Below are positions 1 through 8,667 of a stretch of 64,000 bases of DNA, piece after piece. The DNA comes from Bdellovibrio sp. KM01 (GTDB lineage Bacteria; Bdellovibrionota; Bdellovibrionia; Bdellovibrionales; Bdellovibrionaceae): positions 1,178,001 through 1,242,000 of the forward strand of contig NZ_CP058348.1 in the NCBI RefSeq assembly GCF_013752535.1, given 5' to 3'. Numbering within the stretch: the stretch's first letter is position 1; each line of letters opens with the position of its first letter. Under the pieces are notes generated by a model. It worked only from the letters and a program-made list of their open reading frames with translations. It ran no database searches and was not told where the DNA came from. The translations under genes were made by a program, and so were the position numbers.

Positions 1-2316
1 CTGGATTCTTTTAAGAAAGCTTTAGATCAATTTAAATCTGGGAAATACGAGCAAGCCATCCCTACGTTTCAAACGATTGCTCAAAATAAATCTGAAATGG
101 AAGAGTATGCGCGTTATTACTTGTCGCAATCTTTCCTAAAAACTTCCAAATTGGATGAAGCTTATAAAGAGCTGGAGCAAATCCAAAAACTTTCTCCGAA
201 TGTGAAAATGACGATCGACGTGCAAACGTTGATGGGCCAAATCGCGCTTGAAAAAAAGAATTACAAGCAAGCGGCGGATATTTTCACAAAGCTTGAAAAA
301 CGCACTCGCAATACCGAATCTTATCCGGAAGTTATTTACAACCTGGCAGCGGCAGAGCAGGGCTTGGGTAAGCGCGCCTTGATGTGTAAGTGGTTGGTAA
401 AACTTTATGAAAAACATCCGGGCTATTCTAAAGTGGCGCATTGGGAAGTGGATCTGGCTTCGTCAAAATTCGAAGGCAAAGAGACGGCTTGTGCCACCAG
501 CACCGAAGACTTCCGTACTCGCGTAAGATACTTGCTTTTCGCAGGTCTTGATTCCCGCGCGCAGACGGAAATCAATGTGATGAAAACCAACCTTGCTAAA
601 GTCGACAAGTATCTTGCAGATAAATTGCAAGTTCAGTTCTATATGCAAGAAGGCGAGCTGGGGAAAGCGGTTGATCTTTTAAAACCCTATTATGAAGAGA
701 AAAAACGCGACTTCGATTACCTGATCCTGTTTGCTTCCGCATCGGCTCGTGCCGGTGAGGTGCAATTGGCGGTGGGTTCTTATTATTCCGCTTACAAGTT
801 ATCTCCGCGCTCGAAAACGGGTCGTCAGGCGTTGTATCAATCAGCCTTCCTAAGCTATCAGTTTCAGGACTATGATGGGGCGGCGCGCAGATTCCAAGAG
901 TTCATGAAGCTTTATCCAACATCGGGTCTTTCTAAAGATGCGAAATGGCACTTGGCCTGGTTGAAATATCTTAAAGGTGATTATACGGGCGCTTATAAAG
1001 CTTTCGCAGAAATGCAGAGCGAGAAACGCCGTAACAATCGCGCGTGGAAGACTTTCCCGAATGACCGTGTGAATTATTGGATGGCGATGAGTTTGTTCCG
1101 CCAAGGAAAAATGGTTGAAGCCCGTAACAAGATGACGACGTTGTCTAAAGATCCTCTTTTGGGTTACTACGCTATCGCCGCTCAGGCTCGTTTGAAAAAG
1201 ATGGAAGTGATTCCCTTGCAAAAATTGGCGACGACGAATCTGCCAACAACTCCACGCATGATCGCGCGCTTTTCAGCGAGTGAGTTCCTGATGCCAAATG
1301 TGGATGATGTCAGCTTCCGCGGTGATGATTCTGAATCGGAAGAGAACTTGATGATCACTCAATACTCTGCTGATGACGAAAAAGAAAGCGACGAAGAAGC
1401 CGACGTGGAAGCAAACCCAGACAATAAGTCTGTGGAGGTCGCACAAGGTGAAGATGGTGCTCCAGCCGAAGGTGACGAAGCTGCTGAAGGTGGCGATAAG
1501 GCTGTGGCCTTTTCTTCTCCGATTTTGATGAAGCGCTTTGAACGTGCTCGTGATTTGATGATCATCGGTGAAAACGAGTGGGCACGTTGGGACCTTTATG
1601 ATATCGAAAAGAAAACGCGCAACCGCGATTACCTGAAAACTTTGATGTCTGAGTACTCCACTGCGGGTCACTTTAATCGTTCTTCTTATATTGCGCAGGT
1701 GACGTTCGGTACCACGCGTGCTTCTCAAGGTGTTGAGGGCGGCCGTGCGATGTGGGAACTGGCTTATCCGCGCGCGTATTCTGATTCTGTTGATAAATAC
1801 ACAAAGCAGTTCACAGTTCCGACAGAACTTGTTTGGGGCATCATGAGAGCGGAGAGTTCTTACCGTCGCGATGCGATTTCCCCAGTGGGTGCTTTAGGCT
1901 TGATGCAAGTGATGCCGTTCACAGGTTATAAAGTAGCAACTTTGGTGGGCGATAAAGATTTTAAACCGCCGCAATTGCTTGAACCAGATGTTGCGGTAAA
2001 AATCGGTTCTCGTTACTTGAAGCGTCTGATGGACCGCTTTGATAACACGATTCCATTGGTTGCTGCTGGTTACAATGCGGGACCTCACCGTGTGAAAAAC
2101 TGGTTGGTGTCTTTCGGTACTTTGGAAACGGATGAGTTCATTGAACACATTCCATTCCTTGAGACTCGTAACTATGTAAAACGTGTTGTGTCCAACGCTT
2201 ATGTTTACGCAAAATTGTACGGCAACAAAAAGGATCTTTTCCCATACCTATCAGAAGCGGTGCCGGTGAAGGTTAACGCAGAGTTGGTCGGCAAAGAAAA
2301 TTGGGATGACATTTAG
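1..2316 (+). CDS. slt: Soluble lytic murein transglycosylase with TPR repeats (5' end outside window)
   Basis: The frame is open from base 1, so the gene starts upstream of the window. The N-terminal two thirds is helical with TPR-like units (for example GKYEQAIPTF, GELGKAVDLL, KGDYTGAYKAF). An acidic low-complexity linker follows at about 1330-1500. The C-terminus is a GH23 Slt domain: RAESSYRRDA with the catalytic Glu codon at 1852-1854, then GALGLMQVMP and AAGYNAGPHRV. Family knowledge: such enzymes cleave MurNAc-GlcNAc bonds in periplasmic peptidoglycan with 1,6-anhydro product formation. The end overlaps the next permease gene by 11 bases, which suggests co-translation. The acidic linker between TPR and catalytic domains is unusual compared with enterobacterial Slt70. 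Confidence 0.9.
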   Translation: MDSFKKALDQFKSGKYEQAIPTFQTIAQNKSEMEEYARYYLSQSFLKTSKLDEAYKELEQIQKLSPNVKMTIDVQTLMGQIALEKKNYKQAADIFTKLEKRTRNTESYPEVIYNLAAAEQGLGKRALMCKWLVKLYEKHPGYSKVAHWEVDLASSKFEGKETACATSTEDFRTRVRYLLFAGLDSRAQTEINVMKTNLAKVDKYLADKLQVQFYMQEGELGKAVDLLKPYYEEKKRDFDYLILFASASARAGEVQLAVGSYYSAYKLSPRSKTGRQALYQSAFLSYQFQDYDGAARRFQEFMKLYPTSGLSKDAKWHLAWLKYLKGDYTGAYKAFAEMQSEKRRNNRAWKTFPNDRVNYWMAMSLFRQGKMVEARNKMTTLSKDPLLGYYAIAAQARLKKMEVIPLQKLATTNLPTTPRMIARFSASEFLMPNVDDVSFRGDDSESEENLMITQYSADDEKESDEEADVEANPDNKSVEVAQGEDGAPAEGDEAAEGGDKAVAFSSPILMKRFERARDLMIIGENEWARWDLYDIEKKTRNRDYLKTLMSEYSTAGHFNRSSYIAQVTFGTTRASQGVEGGRAMWELAYPRAYSDSVDKYTKQFTVPTELVWGIMRAESSYRRDAISPVGALGLMQVMPFTGYKVATLVGDKDFKPPQLLEPDVAVKIGSRYLKRLMDRFDNTIPLVAAGYNAGPHRVKNWLVSFGTLETDEFIEHIPFLETRNYVKRVVSNAYVYAKLYGNKKDLFPYLSEAVPVKVNAELVGKENWDDI

Positions 2317-3241
2317 TTTCTGGGTGCGTTTTTTACTTAATAAGGCGATCGAGATTATTGCGTCACTGGCGGTGCTAGTGGCGCTTAGTTTTTTGTTGCT
2401 GAAGGCGTTGCCTGGTGGACCTTTTGATAATGAGGCGGCTCTTCATCCGACGGTTCGTGCGGCCTTAACCGAGCAGTGGGGGCTTCAGGGTTCCACTGTG
2501 TCTCAGATTGCCAAATATTTTGGTTCGTTGGTTCGAGGTGATTTGGGTGTGTCGATGGCTCATCCGGATCTGCGAATTTCCACAATGATCGCAAATGGCT
2601 TTAGTAATACTTTAAGCTTAAATCTGATTTCACTGGTGTTGGTGCTCGTGGGTGCCTTCGCTTTGTCTCTGCTGTCTCAGCGGTACAATGGCGGCTTGTT
2701 TGAAAAGAGCGTCGATCAGTTGATGATCACGTTTATTTCTTTACCCAGTCTTTTCTGGGGGCCTTTACTGATTTATCTGTTTGGATTTTATTTTAATCTT
2801 CTGCCGACGGCGTTCTTAACTTCTCCGGTGAATTATATTTTGCCAGTTTTGACTTTAAGTCTGCGGCCGATGGCTTCATTAGTTCGCTTGCTTAAGACGT
2901 CCTTGAAAGAAAACTACCGCCTGGATTACGTGCGCACGGCCAAAGCCAAAGGCGTGGAAGAGGGCGATGTCCTGCTTCATCACGTGCTTCGTAATTCCAT
3001 GATTCCGTTTTTAAGCTATTTGGGGCCGTTGCTTGTGGGCTTGCTATCTGGTTCCTTCCTGGTAGAAATGCTTTTTGCTATTCCAGGTTTGGGTGGGCAG
3101 TTCATCATGGCTTTAGGCGATCGCGATTACACCTTGATCGTGGGTCTGACTTTGTTTTATGGAACTTTACTAATCATTGTAAATTCCCTGATTGATATTC
3201 TGATGCGCGCCGTGGATCCAAGAATTCAGGAGGAGATGTGA
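2306..3241 (+). CDS. ABC transporter permease, OppB/DppB type
   Basis: This is a 311-residue polytopic inner-membrane permease. It starts with a hydrophobic helix after a short N-terminus. It carries the family EAA-loop region (DYVRTAKAKGVEEGDVLLHH) and the motif NSMIPFLSYLGPLLVGLLSG typical of OppB/DppB subunits. It begins inside the end of the transglycosylase gene and overlaps the next permease by TGATG, so the three genes look like one transcript. No substrate-binding protein or ATPase is visible in the window; these could lie upstream. Import of peptides, possibly cell-wall peptides given the neighbour, is an inference. Confidence 0.88.
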   Translation: MTFSFWVRFLLNKAIEIIASLAVLVALSFLLLKALPGGPFDNEAALHPTVRAALTEQWGLQGSTVSQIAKYFGSLVRGDLGVSMAHPDLRISTMIANGFSNTLSLNLISLVLVLVGAFALSLLSQRYNGGLFEKSVDQLMITFISLPSLFWGPLLIYLFGFYFNLLPTAFLTSPVNYILPVLTLSLRPMASLVRLLKTSLKENYRLDYVRTAKAKGVEEGDVLLHHVLRNSMIPFLSYLGPLLVGLLSGSFLVEMLFAIPGLGGQFIMALGDRDYTLIVGLTLFYGTLLIIVNSLIDILMRAVDPRIQEEM

Positions 3242-4053
3242 TGAAACGTCCTTCGGTGATTCTGGCCATTTCTTTTTTAAGTATTTTGATTTTAGCGGTC
3301 TTGATCAGTCCTTTTGTATTCACTCAAGGCTTTGAACAAAACGTAGATCAGATTTTGCTCGCACCTTCTTGGGCGCACTGGTTTGGTACGGACTCGTTGG
3401 GGCGTGATTTATTTGCCCGGGTTTTATTGGGAGCTCGCGTATCGTTAACAGTGGGAATTGTCTGTGCCATTTTGACTTTCCTGATTGGCTTTACTTACGG
3501 TTCCATCGCCGGATGGTTTGAGGGAGTCCTTGATCGTATGATGATGCGCTTTTGTGACATTATCATGGCGATTCCAAATTTCATCCTGGTCGCCGTGTTG
3601 TGCTTAAGCGTGCAAGTGATTCTGCCTATTGCGGACCCGCAGTGGGCTGCCTTGGTGGGATTGTGTGTGGGGATTTCATTCACTCACTGGATCAACATGG
3701 CTCGTGTGACTCGCGGGATGGTTATTGAAACTAAACGCAAACCGTTTGTTGAAGCCGCGATCGCCGTCGGTGGTAATCGCCCGCATATTTTGCTTCGTCA
3801 TATCCTGCCTAATATCGCAAGTACGCTTTTGGTATTGGTGGCGATGCAAATTCCCACAAACATCTTGTATGAAAGCTTTATGAGCTTTATCGGGATCGGT
3901 GTTCATCCTCCCTATACAAGTTGGGGGATTTTGGTAAGCGAAGGGTGGAAGACTCTATCAAGCTTTCCACATTTGATTTTATTCCCAAGCTTGGTTTTGT
4001 TCCTGACCGTGTGGAGTTTCCACATCCTGATCGATAACCGCAAGCAATCCTGA
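3241..4053 (+). CDS. ABC transporter permease, OppC/DppC type
   Basis: This is a 270-residue permease. It has the OppC-family N-terminal helix, the conserved FGTDSLGRDLFARVLLGARV segment and the EAA loop (KPFVEAAIAVGGNRPHILLRH). I place the start at ATG 3241 in the TGATG overlap with the upstream stop, because a strong AGGAGGAG lies just upstream; a GTG at 3238 is also open. It partners the preceding permease as the second membrane subunit of a peptide or nickel-type importer. No clear terminator follows the stop. Confidence 0.88.
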   Translation: MKRPSVILAISFLSILILAVLISPFVFTQGFEQNVDQILLAPSWAHWFGTDSLGRDLFARVLLGARVSLTVGIVCAILTFLIGFTYGSIAGWFEGVLDRMMMRFCDIIMAIPNFILVAVLCLSVQVILPIADPQWAALVGLCVGISFTHWINMARVTRGMVIETKRKPFVEAAIAVGGNRPHILLRHILPNIASTLLVLVAMQIPTNILYESFMSFIGIGVHPPYTSWGILVSEGWKTLSSFPHLILFPSLVLFLTVWSFHILIDNRKQS

Positions 4054-4141
4054 TCCTTATCAACAAAGGTTCGATAAACTATTTGTAACCATTCTTTGAA
4101 TGACCAAAGGCTTGATTCCAATCCAGAGCTCTGTCGTCGAG

Positions 4142-4169
4142 TTGTGAACACCAATAATCCTCATATACT
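4142..4169 (+). promoter_or_regulatory. Possible sigma-70-like promoter
   Basis: TTGTGA (4142-4147) and TATACT (4164-4169) are separated by 16 bases, close upstream of the secreted-protein gene at 4188. The match is by eye only. Confidence 0.35.
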
Positions 4170-4187
4170 GATTGAACAGGAGAACAC

Positions 4188-5012
4188 ATGATCAAGATAG
4201 TATTCGCGAGCCTGGCGTTCGCAGTGAGTGTCGCACATGCAGCGCCTTTGGCAGCCATCGACAACTCTTTTAATTGCGATGGCACGATCAACAACCTTAT
4301 CGGTGGCGCAAACATGACAGCAACGGGTGGTTTTGATCCGATCCTGACTGTTGAAAATGGTCGCGCGAAAATCAATAAAGATTCAAAGCGTATCAAAAGC
4401 TTTAAGACGGATGCCAAGTTCGTCATCGTGACCTTCAAAAAAGATATTATCGTGAATGGCAAATCCGAGACTGTTGAAGAAACTGTAAAATACGAAGTCA
4501 ATGACCAGGGCTATGTCATCAATTATGAAAATGATAAGGCTGCGGTTAAAAAGTATGATCCGATGAGAAGATTCGGAACCAAAGCGAAGCTATCTAAATT
4601 GAGCGACGGCAACTGCGCGATCGATCAATTCAGTAACGTCGTGGGGACACCAGATGGTTCAACTGCAGAAGTTGTTATACAGGATAAAAAGTTTTGTGAT
4701 TCTGTGAAGGACGTTATTTCCCAGATGAATCAAAAAACTTTCAGCCAATGTAACTCGTTGTTGGATAAAGCGGCGACTGCCTATGAAACTCGCGCGCAAG
4801 AGTTGGGTAAAGAAAGCAAAAAGCTAGCAATCTTGGGTGAAGCCCCAACAAGTACAATTGCTCTGACGCTGCAAGCACTGAACATGTGCGCACCTGACGA
4901 GTGGTACGATAAAGCCATGACTCCAATGGGCATGATGAGAACTTTGAAAGCCGTTCCGGCGGAGGCTGCAAAAGCTACTGCTGGCTCTAAGAAAAAAGGC
5001 GTAAATAACTAA
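4188..5012 (+). CDS. Secreted protein of unknown function
   Basis: This 274-residue protein begins with a clear Sec signal peptide (MIKIVFASLAFAVSVAHAAP, cleavage after AHA) preceded by AGGAG. The mature part has several cysteines (FNCDGT, DGNCAID, DKKFCDS, FSQCNSLL, LNMCAPD), so disulphides are likely in the periplasm or outside the cell. The central part is Lys/Asp-rich and probably beta-rich. The second half is helical with QMNQKTFSQCNSLLDKAAT, and the tail is basic (KAAP-like, GSKKKG). I do not recognise a family. It is monocistronic and ends at a bidirectional terminator shared with tsx. Confidence 0.75.
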   Translation: MIKIVFASLAFAVSVAHAAPLAAIDNSFNCDGTINNLIGGANMTATGGFDPILTVENGRAKINKDSKRIKSFKTDAKFVIVTFKKDIIVNGKSETVEETVKYEVNDQGYVINYENDKAAVKKYDPMRRFGTKAKLSKLSDGNCAIDQFSNVVGTPDGSTAEVVIQDKKFCDSVKDVISQMNQKTFSQCNSLLDKAATAYETRAQELGKESKKLAILGEAPTSTIALTLQALNMCAPDEWYDKAMTPMGMMRTLKAVPAEAAKATAGSKKKGVNN

Positions 5013-5030
5013 ACTGCAACATCCACCTCG

Positions 5031-5053
5031 GCAGCGGAGGTGGGAATTGCAAA
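5031..5053 (+). repeat. Dispersed 23-bp repeat, copy 1
   Basis: GCAGCGGAGGTGGGAATTGC plus AAA matches 21 of 23 bases of 37956-37978; both differences are purine transitions. In this copy it forms the right half of a hairpin CCACCTC/GAGGTGG. Confidence 0.35.
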
Positions 5054-5073
5054 ACATTAAGACTGATAAATAA

Positions 5074-5104
5074 AAAAGGCCTCTGAACAGAGGCCTTTTC
5101 TTTG
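5074..5104. terminator. Bidirectional intrinsic terminator
   Basis: Perfect stem AAGGCCTCT/AGAGGCCTT with loop GAAC, flanked by A and T runs. It lies between convergent genes ending at 5012 and 5126. Confidence 0.9.
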
Positions 5105-5125
5105 TTGGAAGCTGAAAAGTCTAAT

Positions 5126-5974
5126 TTAGAATTTATATGTCAGATCCAAGTAGTGACCAAAGCCCGAAGTTTCTCCAGCAATACCACCACTTTTGAACAA
5201 AGCCATGTTCTGGTAGTACTTCAAACCGTAACCAGCAGCATACTGCTTAGAGTGCCAGTAAATACCATTAAACCATTCTAGCGACCAACTTGTACGATCT
5301 ACGTCATCAGCAATTTTATTTGCGCCGAATTTATAATCCAGGTAACCCTGCCAAGTGATGAAGGATTGGTTTTCAAAGTTTACGAAGGGCTTAAACCAGT
5401 TCGTTGTCAGGATATAACCGTTCCATTCGCCTTCGTCGGACGCGCCGTAATTTTCACGCACGTGACGAGCCATCAAGTTTGCACCCAATTTCCCCAGCCA
5501 TGGGATTTGAATGTCAGAACCAAAACCAATGTATTCTTCAAACAAGGCGCGATCACCCACGTTGAACAAAGTGGCAACGTACCACTCTTGCACCGGACCC
5601 AAAGTCAGATCATGACCAGTCATGTAGTCCAAAGAAAAGCGCGGAGCGAATTTGAAAAAGAAGTTGTCGTCTTGAGTGGCGGACTGAGAAGTATCACCGT
5701 GACGATCGCTGTTAGGGGAATTGAAAATATCAAAGATATCCAAGTACCCATAAAGGTCCACGATTCCAGAGCGTCCACCAAACTCCATTTCAAAGTAAGT
5801 GTCCTGCTGATTTTCGAAAGGGATTTTGTTGTCGATAGATTGCATCAGGTTGAACTGCAACCAACGATAATCACCTTTATGAATATCACCATCTGTGATT
5901 TTTGCAGCAAAGGCAGATTGAAGGGGGGAGAAAGCCAAAAGAATCAACAACGTGCTAAAAAATTTCTGAAACAT
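5126..5974 (-). CDS. tsx: Nucleoside-specific outer-membrane channel, Tsx family
   Basis: This is a 282-residue protein with a signal peptide (LLILLAFSPLQSAFA, cut before AKITDGD). Its mature sequence follows the Tsx pattern: QDTYFEMEFGGRSGIVDLYGY, then FKFAPRFSLDYMTGHDLTLG and PVQEWYVATLFN, then ENYGASDEGEWNGY, ending in an aromatic Phe (DLTYKF) as outer-membrane barrels do. Tsx forms a monomeric beta-barrel that passes nucleosides across the outer membrane. Start ATG 5974 follows GAGG. In a predator this would fit salvage of prey nucleosides together with the endonuclease at 52671; that link is inference. Confidence 0.88.
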   Translation of the reverse strand: MFQKFFSTLLILLAFSPLQSAFAAKITDGDIHKGDYRWLQFNLMQSIDNKIPFENQQDTYFEMEFGGRSGIVDLYGYLDIFDIFNSPNSDRHGDTSQSATQDDNFFFKFAPRFSLDYMTGHDLTLGPVQEWYVATLFNVGDRALFEEYIGFGSDIQIPWLGKLGANLMARHVRENYGASDEGEWNGYILTTNWFKPFVNFENQSFITWQGYLDYKFGANKIADDVDRTSWSLEWFNGIYWHSKQYAAGYGLKYYQNMALFKSGGIAGETSGFGHYLDLTYKF

Positions 5975-6074
5975 TATTCCTCACTGGTTTTTGAGTTAGG
6001 TAAGTAAAGTAGGTACTCGCCTTGAGGTCAACATTGCCAGATTCATTTCCGCTGCGGTTCCGCACTGCATCCCC

Positions 6075-6095
6075 AAAAGGTACGGCGTACCTTTT
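6075..6095. repeat. Perfect short inverted repeat
   Basis: AAAAGGTAC-GGC-GTACCTTTT, 9-base arms with a 3-base loop. It sits about 20 bases from the ychF terminator and forms a tandem hairpin with it. It could be a second terminator or a small palindromic element. Confidence 0.5.
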
Positions 6096-6114
6096 CTGCC
6101 TTTTCTGAAAAAAC

Positions 6115-6138
6115 AAAAGGTCCCTTGCGGGACCTTTT
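6115..6138 (-). terminator. Terminator downstream of ychF
   Basis: Stem AAAAGGTCCC/GGGACCTTTT with loop TTGC. It lies 8 bases beyond the ychF stop on the minus strand. Confidence 0.85.
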
Positions 6139-6145
6139 AAAAGCT

Positions 6146-7246
6146 CTAAACATTGAAACGGAAGAATAAAACGTCGCCGTCTTTCACGACGTACTCTTTA
6201 CCTTCGACACGGTATTTACCCGCATCTTTTACTGCTTGCTCGGACTTGTAAGTGAACAAGTCTTCACAGTGATAAGTTTCCGCACGGATGAAACCTTTTT
6301 CGAAATCCGTATGGATCACGCCCGCTGCTTGTGGAGCTTTCGTGTTTGCACGGATCGTCCAAGCACGGACTTCTTTTTCACCGGCCGTGAAGTAAGTTTG
6401 TAAGCCCAAAAGCGTATAAGCCTCGCGGATCAAACGATTCAGACCTGGCTCTTCCGCACCCAAGGCTGCCAAGAAGTCGGCGCGATCTTCCGGTGGCAAC
6501 AATGCAATCTCTGCTTCCATCGCAGAACAGATCATGATCGTTTTATTGTTTTCTTCGGCAGCGCGAGCGATAACGGATTTAGTCCAGTCATTGCCACCAG
6601 CTGCAAAGTCAGAATCAGAAACGTTCATAGCGTAAAGAACTGGTTTAGCAGTCAACAAATGCATTTCTTTAAGCAGGGGAGCTTCGAAATCGTCCAAAGT
6701 TACGGAACGAGCTGGAAGACCTTTGCCCAAAGCTTCTAGAACTTTTTTCGCGACTTCAACTTCCGCTTTCAATTTCTTGTCAGTGGAGTTCTTAGCTTGT
6801 TTTTCGATACGTTGAAGACGTTTTTCAACAGAATCCAAATCAGCTAGCAAAAGCTCAGTGTTAATGATTTCGATATCACGGATAGGATCCACAGAACCTG
6901 CAACGTGCACGATATTTGGGTCGTCAAAGCAACGAACCACGTGAACGATAGCGTCTGTTTGACGGATGTGTGAAAGGAATTGGTTTCCCAAACCTTCACC
7001 CTGGGAAGCACCTTTAACAATCCCTGCGATATCCACGAATTCCATTGTAGTAGGAATTACTTTTTGTGGTTTGATAAAGGAAGTGATTTTATCCATACGA
7101 GGATCTGGAACTGTTACAACGCCCACGTTGGGATCGATAGTACAGAAAGGGTAGTTGGCTGCCTCAGCCTTAGCTGAAGTCAACGCATTGAAAAGCGTAC
7201 TTTTACCAACATTCGGAAGACCGACGATACCGACTTGTAAAGCCAT
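6146..7246 (-). CDS. ychF: Ribosome-associated ATPase/GTPase YchF (OLA1 family)
   Basis: This 366-residue protein is the usual YchF length. It begins [20 protein letters not shown], with the Walker [10 protein letters not shown], then [20 protein letters not shown] (switch II/G3) and a central coiled-coil. The C-terminal TGS domain reads [20 protein letters not shown] and ends in VLFFRFNV, the family signature. Members bind ATP rather than GTP, associate with ribosomes and affect oxidative stress responses. The start has a strong AAGGAG. It is the last gene after prs, rplY and pth; the pth-ychF pairing is common across bacteria. Confidence 0.97.
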   Translation of the reverse strand: MALQVGIVGLPNVGKSTLFNALTSAKAEAANYPFCTIDPNVGVVTVPDPRMDKITSFIKPQKVIPTTMEFVDIAGIVKGASQGEGLGNQFLSHIRQTDAIVHVVRCFDDPNIVHVAGSVDPIRDIEIINTELLLADLDSVEKRLQRIEKQAKNSTDKKLKAEVEVAKKVLEALGKGLPARSVTLDDFEAPLLKEMHLLTAKPVLYAMNVSDSDFAAGGNDWTKSVIARAAEENNKTIMICSAMEAEIALLPPEDRADFLAALGAEEPGLNRLIREAYTLLGLQTYFTAGEKEVRAWTIRANTKAPQAAGVIHTDFEKGFIRAETYHCEDLFTYKSEQAVKDAGKYRVEGKEYVVKDGDVLFFRFNV

Positions 7247-7290
7247 TAGTAACTCCTTAAAAACCTGATTTTAACACGGGGAAATGTAAC

Positions 7291-7860
7291 TTACCCGTTG
7301 AATTTTGTCGAAGCTTTTTGAATGCCATCTAGAATGATGCTCTCAATTGCGTCGATACCTTTGTTGAGGAAGTCCGGCATTTTATCGAACTCTTCCTTCG
7401 TAAATTTCCCCAGAACGTAATCCGCTACCGGATAGTTCGGGTTTTCGGGACGGCCCACACCCAGTTTAAGTCGGGCATAGTCCTGAGTTCCCATTAATTG
7501 CGAAATACTTTTGATTCCGTTGTGACCGCCGTGCCCACGGTTTTTATGAATCTTCATTTGATTGAACGGCTGGTCGATATCGTCGTGGATGACGATCAGG
7601 TGATCCAGAGGGATTTTATAGTAACCCATCAACGGTTGCACCGACTCGCCAGAAAGATTCATGTATGTTTGTGGTTTGCAGAAGTAAAGCGTGTGACCTT
7701 GCCACGTTGCCTGTGCCACTTCGGCTTTGAATTGATTTTTAATAGACGGATTGCCCAGGCCTTGCATGAAATAGTCGACAGCCATGAAGCCAATATTGTG
7801 ACGAGTGAGCTTGTATTCGCCACCGGGATTTCCCAGTCCAACGATCAACCATGAAGACAT
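7291..7860 (-). CDS. pth: Peptidyl-tRNA hydrolase
   Basis: The 189-residue protein starts MSSWLIVGLGNPGGEYKLTR, carrying the catalytic Asn of GLGNPG. It continues with RHNIGFMAVD containing the catalytic His, then FCKPQTYMNLSG, IVIHDDIDQPF and NRGHGGHNGIKSI. It releases tRNA from prematurely dropped peptidyl-tRNAs in the cytoplasm. An AACGAGG site precedes the ATG. It lies 44 bases upstream of ychF and 78 bases downstream of rplY, from which it is separated by a hairpin terminator, so some of its transcription may be independent. Confidence 0.97.
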   Translation of the reverse strand: MSSWLIVGLGNPGGEYKLTRHNIGFMAVDYFMQGLGNPSIKNQFKAEVAQATWQGHTLYFCKPQTYMNLSGESVQPLMGYYKIPLDHLIVIHDDIDQPFNQMKIHKNRGHGGHNGIKSISQLMGTQDYARLKLGVGRPENPNYPVADYVLGKFTKEEFDKMPDFLNKGIDAIESIILDGIQKASTKFNG

Positions 7861-7883
7861 AAATACCTCGTTAAGCCGTAATC

Positions 7884-7918
7884 AAAAAAAAAGGCAGCTC
7901 GATAAGAGCCGCCTTTTT
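7884..7918 (-). terminator. Terminator between rplY and pth
   Basis: On the minus strand GGCGGCTC/GAGCTGCC (one G-U pair) with loop TTATC, followed by nine Ts. It may be partial, since pth follows closely. Confidence 0.8.
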
Positions 7919-7938
7919 GGAACTGCAATAGTCCGAAA

Positions 7939-8601
7939 CTATTTTTTAGCAGCTGGTTTAGCAGCAGCTGGAGCAGCTTTTGCGCCTGCAGCTGGAGCAG
8001 CGGCAGCAGCCGGTGCAGCAGCAACTGGAGCAGCAACAACTTCTTCTTCTTGAGCAGATACAACCGCGATAGTTGTGTCAGCAGAAGAGATCAATTTAGC
8101 AGAGCCAGTGATTTTCACGTCAGATGCGTGAAGAGCGTCGCCTACTGCCAAGTTAGAGATGTCAGCTGTGAAGAATTCTGGGATCTCAGTTGGAAGAACT
8201 TCGATCTCGATTTGACGGTTAACTACGTTCAACATACCGCCTTCAGACAAACCAACTGGTTTACCTTCAAGACGAACTTCAACGTTAACGCGTACTGCTT
8301 TTTTAAGATCCAAAGCGTAGAAATCAACGTGTTGTGGGCGGCGAGAAACCGGGTGAACGTCTACTTTTTTAACAAGTACTACGATACCGTTTGCTTCTTT
8401 AACTGGAGATTTCAAGTTGAAAAGAGCATTTTCGTAAGCACGAGTGTTGTACTTAACGATTTCTTTTTCGCCAACAGAGATGCTAACTGGAGAGATAGCT
8501 CCGTAGATAACTGCAGGAACTTGGCGGTTAACGCGCAATTCGCGGCTGTTACCTTTACCAGTTTGACGAGCTTCTACGTTTAGTTCGATTCTATTTTTCA
8601 T
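7939..8601 (-). CDS. rplY: 50S ribosomal protein L25, CTC (general stress) type
   Basis: This 220-residue protein has the two-domain CTC form of bL25. The N-terminal 5S rRNA-binding domain begins MKNRIELNVEARQTGKGNSR. The C-terminal TL5 domain follows (VRVNVEVRLEGKPVGLSEGG, VEVLPTEIPEFFTADISNL). The tail is a low-complexity Ala/Pro/Lys stretch ending KPAAKK, longer than usual. Start ATG is preceded by AAGGAAG. It lies 66 bases downstream of prs; the prs-rplY-pth order is widely conserved, supporting assignment. Confidence 0.95.
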   Translation of the reverse strand: MKNRIELNVEARQTGKGNSRELRVNRQVPAVIYGAISPVSISVGEKEIVKYNTRAYENALFNLKSPVKEANGIVVLVKKVDVHPVSRRPQHVDFYALDLKKAVRVNVEVRLEGKPVGLSEGGMLNVVNRQIEIEVLPTEIPEFFTADISNLAVGDALHASDVKITGSAKLISSADTTIAVVSAQEEEVVAAPVAAAPAAAAAPAAGAKAAPAAAKPAAKK

Positions 8602-8667
8602 AATGTCTTCCTTCTAGTCCGATAGAGGATTGGTTGTTTCAATTCGGCGTTTGCCGAAAACTTTTAA

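Noticed and set aside
5366-6007. Plus-strand ORF of 213 codons
   Set aside because: It is antisense to the clearly recognised Tsx gene.
8050-8583. Plus-strand ORF of 177 codons
   Set aside because: Antisense shadow of ribosomal protein L25.
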